Shown here in pieces: positions 33,469 to 37,917 of a stretch of 37,917 nt of DNA. The notes under the pieces were generated by a model. It did not search any database. It was not told where the DNA came from and was given only the letters and a program-made list of their open reading frames with translations. The position numbers were made by a program, and so were the translations under genes. This DNA is from a virus, in IMG/VR virus record IMGVR_UViG_3300028388_001955, positions 1-37,917 of that record. One strand, given 5' to 3'. Position 1 is the first letter of the stretch; every line of letters begins with the position of its first letter.

Positions 33469-33491
33469 AACCCATAAATGGGATTGGTGAT

Positions 33492-35939
33492 ATGCCTGAG
33501 ATAGTTGACTGGTATAATGGTAATCCGCAAGTTAAGCGTGATGGGGTAATTACTCAGTTTACACAAGAGCAGGTAAACGAATATATTAAGTGTTCTCAAG
33601 ATCCCGCTTACTTTGCGCGTAAATATTGTAAGGTAATTAACCTGGATCGCGGTTTGGTTCCTTTTGACCTATACCCGTACCAGGAGAAGATGTTTGATCA
33701 CTTCAACGACAATCGATTCAGCATTGTGCTTGCTTGTAGACAGTCAGGCAAAGACCAACCTCTCAACACAAAGATACCAACACCAACAGGGTGGTCGACG
33801 ATCGGCGATTTGCAAATTGGGGATCAAGTAATTGGCGATGATGGGTTACCTACAACAGTAATTGATAAATCTCCTATATTTAACGATAAGATAATATATA
33901 AAATAACATTCGATACAGGTGAAACGGTTAAAGCCTCATCAACACACCTATGGGATATTAAACACAACAGCTGGACCCGTTATAACAAATCTGCTCGAAC
34001 AATAACGACACAAGAGATTTACGATAAGTTTCATAGCGGCTCAAAAACGTATTCAAACGGACGAATGTTTATAGATGCTGCTCGCCCGGTGGAATTACCT
34101 GAACGCAACTTACCAATTGATCCTTACACCCTAGGTGTGTGGTTAGGGGATGGTAGTAGACGTGTTGGATGTGTATATGGTGTAGAATCAGATCTAAAAG
34201 AAATCATTAGTTACATACCTTTATCAAATACGGGATTGAGAGATTGTAACACTGCAAAGGTTGTTACAATCACAGGACTAACCACCTTGTTGCGTGAACA
34301 CAATATACAGAACAATAAACACATTCCTCACAACTATTTGAGAAGCTCAATCAACCAACGTCTTGAATTATTGCGCGGTTTAATGGACACAGATGGCAGT
34401 GTTGTTAGAGCTAGTGGCGCGTGTGAATTTTATCAGAAAGATCGTGACATTATCGATCAATTTAGAGAACTGTTGAGTTCACTGGGTATTAAGAGTTATT
34501 TGTCATACAAGACAATTACTGACCAAAAGTATTGGACTGTGCGTTTCAGCACTTCATTAGATGTGTTTAAATTAAAGCGCAAGTTGCACATCCAACAGAC
34601 AAAGCGAAAAAACCACCCCAAAGCTACAAGACACTACATCACTAATGTTGAACAGGTAGAAAGTGTTCCAACACAGTGTATATCTGTAAACAACGACAGT
34701 CATCTGTATCTATGTGGTGATAATTGGGTTCCTACTCACAACTCAATTTCTTCTGTCGCATATCTGCTGTGGTATGCAATTTTTCATTCTGAAAAGACGG
34801 TTGCTATTCTCGCGAACAAAGGTGCTACTGCTCGTGAGATGCTTTCTCGTGTCACACTGATGCTTGAAAACCTTCCGTTCTGGCTGCAGCCAGGATGTAA
34901 GAGCTTGAACAAGGGTAGCATCGAATTTAGCAATAACAGCACAATCATGGCAGGTTCGACGTCTGCTTCATCTATTCGTGGTTTTTCTGTTAACTTGCTA
35001 TATTTGGACGAGTTTGCATTTGTTGAAGATGCAGCGACGTTCTACACGTCGACATATCCAGTTGTTTCATCTGGTAAAGACACAAAGGTGATCATCACGT
35101 CTACCGCTAATGGTATCGGTAACACATACCACAAGATCTGGGAAGGAGCTGTACAGCGAACAAATCAATACAAGCCATTTCGCGTGGACTGGTGGGACGT
35201 TCCGGGTCGCGATGAAGAGTGGAAAAAGCAGACAATTGAGAACACGTCTCAGCTACAATTTGACCAAGAGTTTGGAAACACATTCTTCGGAACGGGTGAC
35301 ACGTTAATTGATTCAAGGGTGCTAATTGACTTGCGCGCAGTTGAACCTATAGCATTGAGAGAAAACAATTGTCTATCTGTATACAAAGAGCCTGTTAAGG
35401 ATAATGATTATTTAATGATGGTTGACGTGTCTAAAGGTAGGGGTCAGGATTACTCTACGTTTAACATTATCAATGTTACCAGCAAGCCTTTTGAGCAAGT
35501 AGCTGTATATCGAAATAACACAATTTCACCATTATTATTTCCAGATATTATTCACAAATATGCGCGATTGTATAACAATGCATATGTTATTGTTGAAAGC
35601 AATGATCAAGGTTCTATAGTTTGTAATGCTTTATACCACGACATTGAATATGAAAATATTCATCTGGAATCTGTTATTAAATCAGATCGAATTGGTATAG
35701 AAGTTAATAAAAAAGTTAAGCGAATAGGTTGTAGCGCAATTAAAGATATTATCGAATCTCACAAATTAAAAATTGTTGATGAAGAAACAATTCGCGAAAT
35801 GTCTACTTTTATTGCAAAGGGTCAGTCATATGAAGCGTCAGATAACAATCATGACGACTTGATGATGAACCTGGTTTTATTTGGATATTTTGTTCTTGGC
35901 GATGATTTTATGAATATGACTGGGGTTGGATGCTGCTGA
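33492..35939 (+). CDS. gp17: Terminase large subunit gp17 interrupted by an in-frame intein
   Basis: 815 residues including a 330-residue intein (88-417). The spliced protein would have 485 residues. Extein features are the N-terminal 'DPAYFARKYCKVINLDRGLV', Walker A 'CRQSGK' joined to 'SISSVAYLLW' after splicing, and Walker B 'LLYLDEFAF' (Asp506, Glu507). The RNase H-like nuclease has three acidic sites: 'MMVDVSKGRGQDYSTF', 'VIVESNDQG' and 'HDDLMMNLVLFGYF'. gp17 is the ATP-driven packaging motor and headful nuclease. The ATPase cannot work until the intein is removed. The reading frame stops after 'TGVGCC', but a plausible 31-residue tail continues in the +1 frame to 36024, suggesting a frameshift. 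It starts 23 nt after gp16. Confidence 0.93.
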   Translation: MPEIVDWYNGNPQVKRDGVITQFTQEQVNEYIKCSQDPAYFARKYCKVINLDRGLVPFDLYPYQEKMFDHFNDNRFSIVLACRQSGKDQPLNTKIPTPTGWSTIGDLQIGDQVIGDDGLPTTVIDKSPIFNDKIIYKITFDTGETVKASSTHLWDIKHNSWTRYNKSARTITTQEIYDKFHSGSKTYSNGRMFIDAARPVELPERNLPIDPYTLGVWLGDGSRRVGCVYGVESDLKEIISYIPLSNTGLRDCNTAKVVTITGLTTLLREHNIQNNKHIPHNYLRSSINQRLELLRGLMDTDGSVVRASGACEFYQKDRDIIDQFRELLSSLGIKSYLSYKTITDQKYWTVRFSTSLDVFKLKRKLHIQQTKRKNHPKATRHYITNVEQVESVPTQCISVNNDSHLYLCGDNWVPTHNSISSVAYLLWYAIFHSEKTVAILANKGATAREMLSRVTLMLENLPFWLQPGCKSLNKGSIEFSNNSTIMAGSTSASSIRGFSVNLLYLDEFAFVEDAATFYTSTYPVVSSGKDTKVIITSTANGIGNTYHKIWEGAVQRTNQYKPFRVDWWDVPGRDEEWKKQTIENTSQLQFDQEFGNTFFGTGDTLIDSRVLIDLRAVEPIALRENNCLSVYKEPVKDNDYLMMVDVSKGRGQDYSTFNIINVTSKPFEQVAVYRNNTISPLLFPDIIHKYARLYNNAYVIVESNDQGSIVCNALYHDIEYENIHLESVIKSDRIGIEVNKKVKRIGCSAIKDIIESHKLKIVDEETIREMSTFIAKGQSYEASDNNHDDLMMNLVLFGYFVLGDDFMNMTGVGCC
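33753..34742 (+). mobile_element. LAGLIDADG intein in terL, class 3 signature, Asp1
   Basis: 330 residues in frame, from Asp88 to Asn417 of the terminase. The C-terminal splice junction is standard: 'VPTHN' then Ser418. The N-terminal junction must follow Lys87 to restore Walker A GK-S, so the first intein residue is Asp (in 'DQPLNTKIPTPTGW'), not Cys or Ser. Class 3 markers are present: Trp154 two residues after the block B His152 ('SSTHLW'), Cys396 in block F ('QCISV') and Thr415 before the penultimate His. Two LAGLIDADG motifs, 'LGVWLGDGS' (214-222) and 'LLRGLMDTDGS' (293-303), show a homing endonuclease. Cutting of intein-free terL alleles is inferred. Confidence 0.92.
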
Positions 35940-36024
35940 GCAAGACGAGATGATGGAAAGATACAAAAGCGATCCTTGGGCTATTGAGGGAACAGAGCCA
36001 TCGTGGGAAGACCAAATCTTCTAA
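35929..36024 (+). other. Probable terL C-terminal tail in +1 frame (frameshift remnant or programmed shift)
   Basis: After Val812 of the terminase the main frame gives only Gly-Cys-Cys and stops at 35937-35939. Shifting by +1 continues with 31 codons beginning DAAEQDEMMERY and ending 'PSWEDQIF', then TAA at 36022-36024. The tail is charged and helical, then acidic-aromatic, and looks like ordinary terminase C-terminal sequence. The shift point lies near a GGGG run at 35922-35925; removing one G would join the frames. The remaining gap to gp18 (36025-36105) holds the late promoter. Confidence 0.6.
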
Positions 36025-36035
36025 TTTGTGTAGAT

Positions 36036-36043
36036 TATAAATA
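36036..36043 (+). promoter_or_regulatory. T4-type late promoter box upstream of gp18
   Basis: Exact TATAAATA, 63 nt before the sheath start. Downstream in the same gap, TTATAAT occurs twice (36061-36067 and 36075-36081). These resemble a bacterial -10 box, but no clear -35 is seen for either. Confidence 0.75.
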
Positions 36044-36105
36044 CATTTAAGTGAATTACCTTATAATGTACGGCTTATAATCGAACACTGGAAGAGGAAA
36101 TACTC

Positions 36106-37851
36106 ATGGCAATTTTTACTCCATCTGAGTCACCAGCTGTTATCGTTCGCGAGATTGACCTTACAGGCGTAGTGCCTAACGTTCAGTCAACAACCGGCGG
36201 TTTTGTTGGTAACTTTCGTTGGGGGCCTGTGGAAGAGACGACGCTAATCGATGGAGAAGCGAGTCTGGTATCCACATTCGGAACCCCAAGCGATAGTAAT
36301 GCGGTTGATTTCCTATCAGCTGCTTACTTCCTAAGATATTCTAACTCATTACAGGTTGTCCGCATGGTAGACGGGGATAGTGCTGGTAACGCTACCGATG
36401 GTGGTGGTAACAACGTTCCCCTAGTCAAGAACCGTGACGATTTTGACAACCAAGCGCTTTCTTTGGATAGCGACAACCACATCTTCTTTGCAAAGTACCC
36501 AGGTGCGCTTGGTAACAGTTTGCTGGTTTCTACATGTCCAGCTAACGATTCTGCGTTTAGCGGATGGTCATACTCTGGAGAGTTTGACGCTGCGCCAGGG
36601 ACGTCTTCTTATGCTGCAGCTGCGGGTGCAAGCAACGATGAAATGCACGTGGTTGTTGTTGATGAAGATGGTGACATCTCTGGATCAAGAGGCACCGTCC
36701 TTGAAAGATTCCCATATGTATCTCTTGCTTCTGATGCTAAGAATACAGATGGTTCAACAAATTACATCATCAACGTAATTAACGACAGATCCAGATATAT
36801 CTGGATGGCTGGATTTGGTCCTACAGACTCAGCTGGTCTACAAGAATTTGACAACACATCAGGTCAAGTAGCAGCGAGTGGTTTGGATTACGCAGATGAT
36901 AGTGCTGGTCTAACAACACGAACAGCATCGTTTACACTAGGTAAAAACTCGATTACTCTTAACGAAGCTAAATTTGCATCCGGTTTTGACCTGCTGGAAG
37001 ACAAAGACAACATTCAGGTTGATTTCTTAATCGCCCCAGGAATGTCTTCTTCCGTTGCACAAACAACAGTTGTTAACGATCTGGTAACTATCGCGCAGAG
37101 CACCCGTAAGGACTGTGTGGTTGTAGCATCTCCTGCACGAACAGACATTGTTGGATCAACAACTCCTGTTACAAGCGCGGTTGCTACAGCAAACAACTTT
37201 ACTAGCAGCTCTTACCTGATCATGGATAACAACTATCTGAAGGTCTATGATAAATACAACGACAAATATCGTTGGATTCCAGCAGCATCATCAACAGCTG
37301 GTCTTATGGCCGCGACAGACTTTGTTGCAGCTCCGTGGTTCTCACCAGCTGGTGCACGACGAGGTCAGTATCTAGGTGTTACATCACTGTCGTACACACC
37401 AACAAAGTCGGAGCGTGATACGCTGTACAAGGCTGGTATTAATCCTATTGCAAATATTCCTGGTCAAGGTGTGTTGCTGTACGGAGACAAAACCAAGCTA
37501 AATAGACCATCAGCATTCGACCGCATTAACGTACGGCGACTGTTCTTGGTGATCGAAAGAGCAATTGCAATTGCAGCGCGAAATGTTCTGTTTGAGTTCA
37601 ACGATGAATTCACAAGGGCAGAATTTGTAAACATTGTTGAGCCATTCCTTCGCGAAATTCAGGGCCGTCGTGGTATTACTGATTTCCGCGTTGTGTGTGA
37701 TGAAACGAACAACACACCTGCTGTAATCGACCGTAACGAATTTGTTGCTAGCATCTTCATCAAACCAGCGCGTTCAATCAACTACGTAACTCTAAACTTC
37801 GTGGGCGTGAGAACAGGAGTTGAGTTTGAAGAAGTAGTCGGCACGGTTTAA
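36106..37851 (+). CDS. gp18: Tail sheath protein gp18
   Basis: 581 residues (T4 gp18 is 659). The opening 'FTPSESPAVIVREIDLTGVV' with 'TTGGFVGNFRWGPVEE', the mid-domain 'VDFLIAPGMSS', and the C-terminal contractile core are typical: 'SLSYTPTKSERDTLYKAGIN', 'GVLLYGDKT', 'DRINVRRLFLVIERAIAIAA', 'FIKPARSINYVTLNFVGVRT'. The sheath contracts on infection to drive the tube through the envelope. A GAGGAAA ribosome binding site precedes the ATG. Confidence 0.94.
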   Translation: MAIFTPSESPAVIVREIDLTGVVPNVQSTTGGFVGNFRWGPVEETTLIDGEASLVSTFGTPSDSNAVDFLSAAYFLRYSNSLQVVRMVDGDSAGNATDGGGNNVPLVKNRDDFDNQALSLDSDNHIFFAKYPGALGNSLLVSTCPANDSAFSGWSYSGEFDAAPGTSSYAAAAGASNDEMHVVVVDEDGDISGSRGTVLERFPYVSLASDAKNTDGSTNYIINVINDRSRYIWMAGFGPTDSAGLQEFDNTSGQVAASGLDYADDSAGLTTRTASFTLGKNSITLNEAKFASGFDLLEDKDNIQVDFLIAPGMSSSVAQTTVVNDLVTIAQSTRKDCVVVASPARTDIVGSTTPVTSAVATANNFTSSSYLIMDNNYLKVYDKYNDKYRWIPAASSTAGLMAATDFVAAPWFSPAGARRGQYLGVTSLSYTPTKSERDTLYKAGINPIANIPGQGVLLYGDKTKLNRPSAFDRINVRRLFLVIERAIAIAARNVLFEFNDEFTRAEFVNIVEPFLREIQGRRGITDFRVVCDETNNTPAVIDRNEFVASIFIKPARSINYVTLNFVGVRTGVEFEEVVGTV

Positions 37852-37873
37852 GGCGCAATAAGGAGAACACACA

Positions 37874-37917
37874 ATGGCCATTCTCGGCGTAGACGACTTC
37901 AAAGCAAAGTTAAAGGG
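37874..37917 (+). CDS. gp19: Tail tube protein gp19-like, first codons only
   Basis: ATG preceded by AGGAG 8 nt upstream and encoding MAILGVDDFKAKLKG before the window ends. This opening and the position directly after the sheath gene fit the T4-like tail tube protein gp19. Only 14 codons and part of the next are visible, so the call rests mainly on synteny. Confidence 0.7.
   Translation, partial: MAILGVDDFKAKLK

Noticed and set aside
33471-33482. CCCATAAATGGG before gp17 as a terminator
   Set aside because: The stem is only 3-5 bp with a tiny loop and no T run; far too weak for an intrinsic terminator.
33753-34742. Group I intron with a LAGLIDADG gene in terL
   Set aside because: The insert is fully open in frame with terL and has protein splice-junction and intein block motifs; an intron is not needed to explain it.
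35950-36024. Independent 24-residue gene starting at ATG 35950
   Set aside because: No ribosome binding site, and the frame runs uninterrupted back into the terminase end, so a frameshifted terminase tail explains it better.
36061-36081. Two TTATAAT sequences before gp18 as sigma70 promoters
   Set aside because: Each resembles a -10 box, but no convincing -35 lies 16-18 nt upstream, and a late promoter box is already present.

Overview
This window is a late structural and packaging module of a T4-like contractile-tailed phage (a myophage with T4-type morphogenesis genes). Every supported gene is on the + strand. The genes are packed with 1-14 nt overlaps or short gaps, and no gene-free stretch exceeds about 170 nt. 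The right end has the T4 order: neck gp13 and gp14, tail completion gp15, terminase gp16 and gp17, sheath gp18, and the first bases of a gp19-like tube gene. The left end holds the central hub, spike and wedge genes. The large collagen-like, LamG and beta-propeller adhesins, together with DUF4815-type and tail-collar proteins, resemble those of marine and environmental T4-like phages more than enterobacterial T4. No host gene, tRNA or auxiliary metabolic gene identifies the host; a marine Gram-negative bacterium is an inference.

Layout. (1) 1-4848: a hub fragment (gp27-like C-terminus); a gp5-type OB-fold fused to an M15 peptidase instead of a T4 lysozyme; an unknown protein; a zinc amidase; a separate gp5-C/gpV-like needle; and another unknown. 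(2) 4884-18064: gp25, gp6, a large wedge-like chimera, two paralogous fibre-like proteins, gp8, a 1692-aa DUF4815-type protein and a small coiled-coil protein. (3) 18051-27381: adhesins, namely a tail-collar protein, a small beta protein, a 1499-aa collagen-like fibre with LamG and an S74 self-cleaving chaperone, a small basic protein, and a 1156-aa LVIVD beta-propeller protein. (4) 27392-30627: two fused sugar-modifying enzymes (GT4+GT2 and GT-A+FkbM methyltransferase). (5) 30656-37917: neck, tail completion, terminase, sheath and tube.

Expression. Four exact copies of the T4 late-promoter box TATAAATA lie in short intergenic spots or at a gene end, before gp25, the second fibre paralogue, gp13 and gp18. 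This points to T4-style late transcription.

The most notable points are: (a) the terminase large subunit is split at its Walker A Lys/Ser by a 330-residue LAGLIDADG intein that starts with Asp, not Cys or Ser, and carries the Trp/Cys/Thr signature of class 3 inteins; (b) the terminase C-terminus appears to continue in the +1 frame past its stop; (c) gp15 appears to start at an AUU codon behind a near-perfect Shine-Dalgarno sequence; (d) T4 gp5 functions are split over three genes with two different peptidoglycan hydrolase types; (e) a glycosylation/methylation cassette lies between the adhesins and the neck genes.
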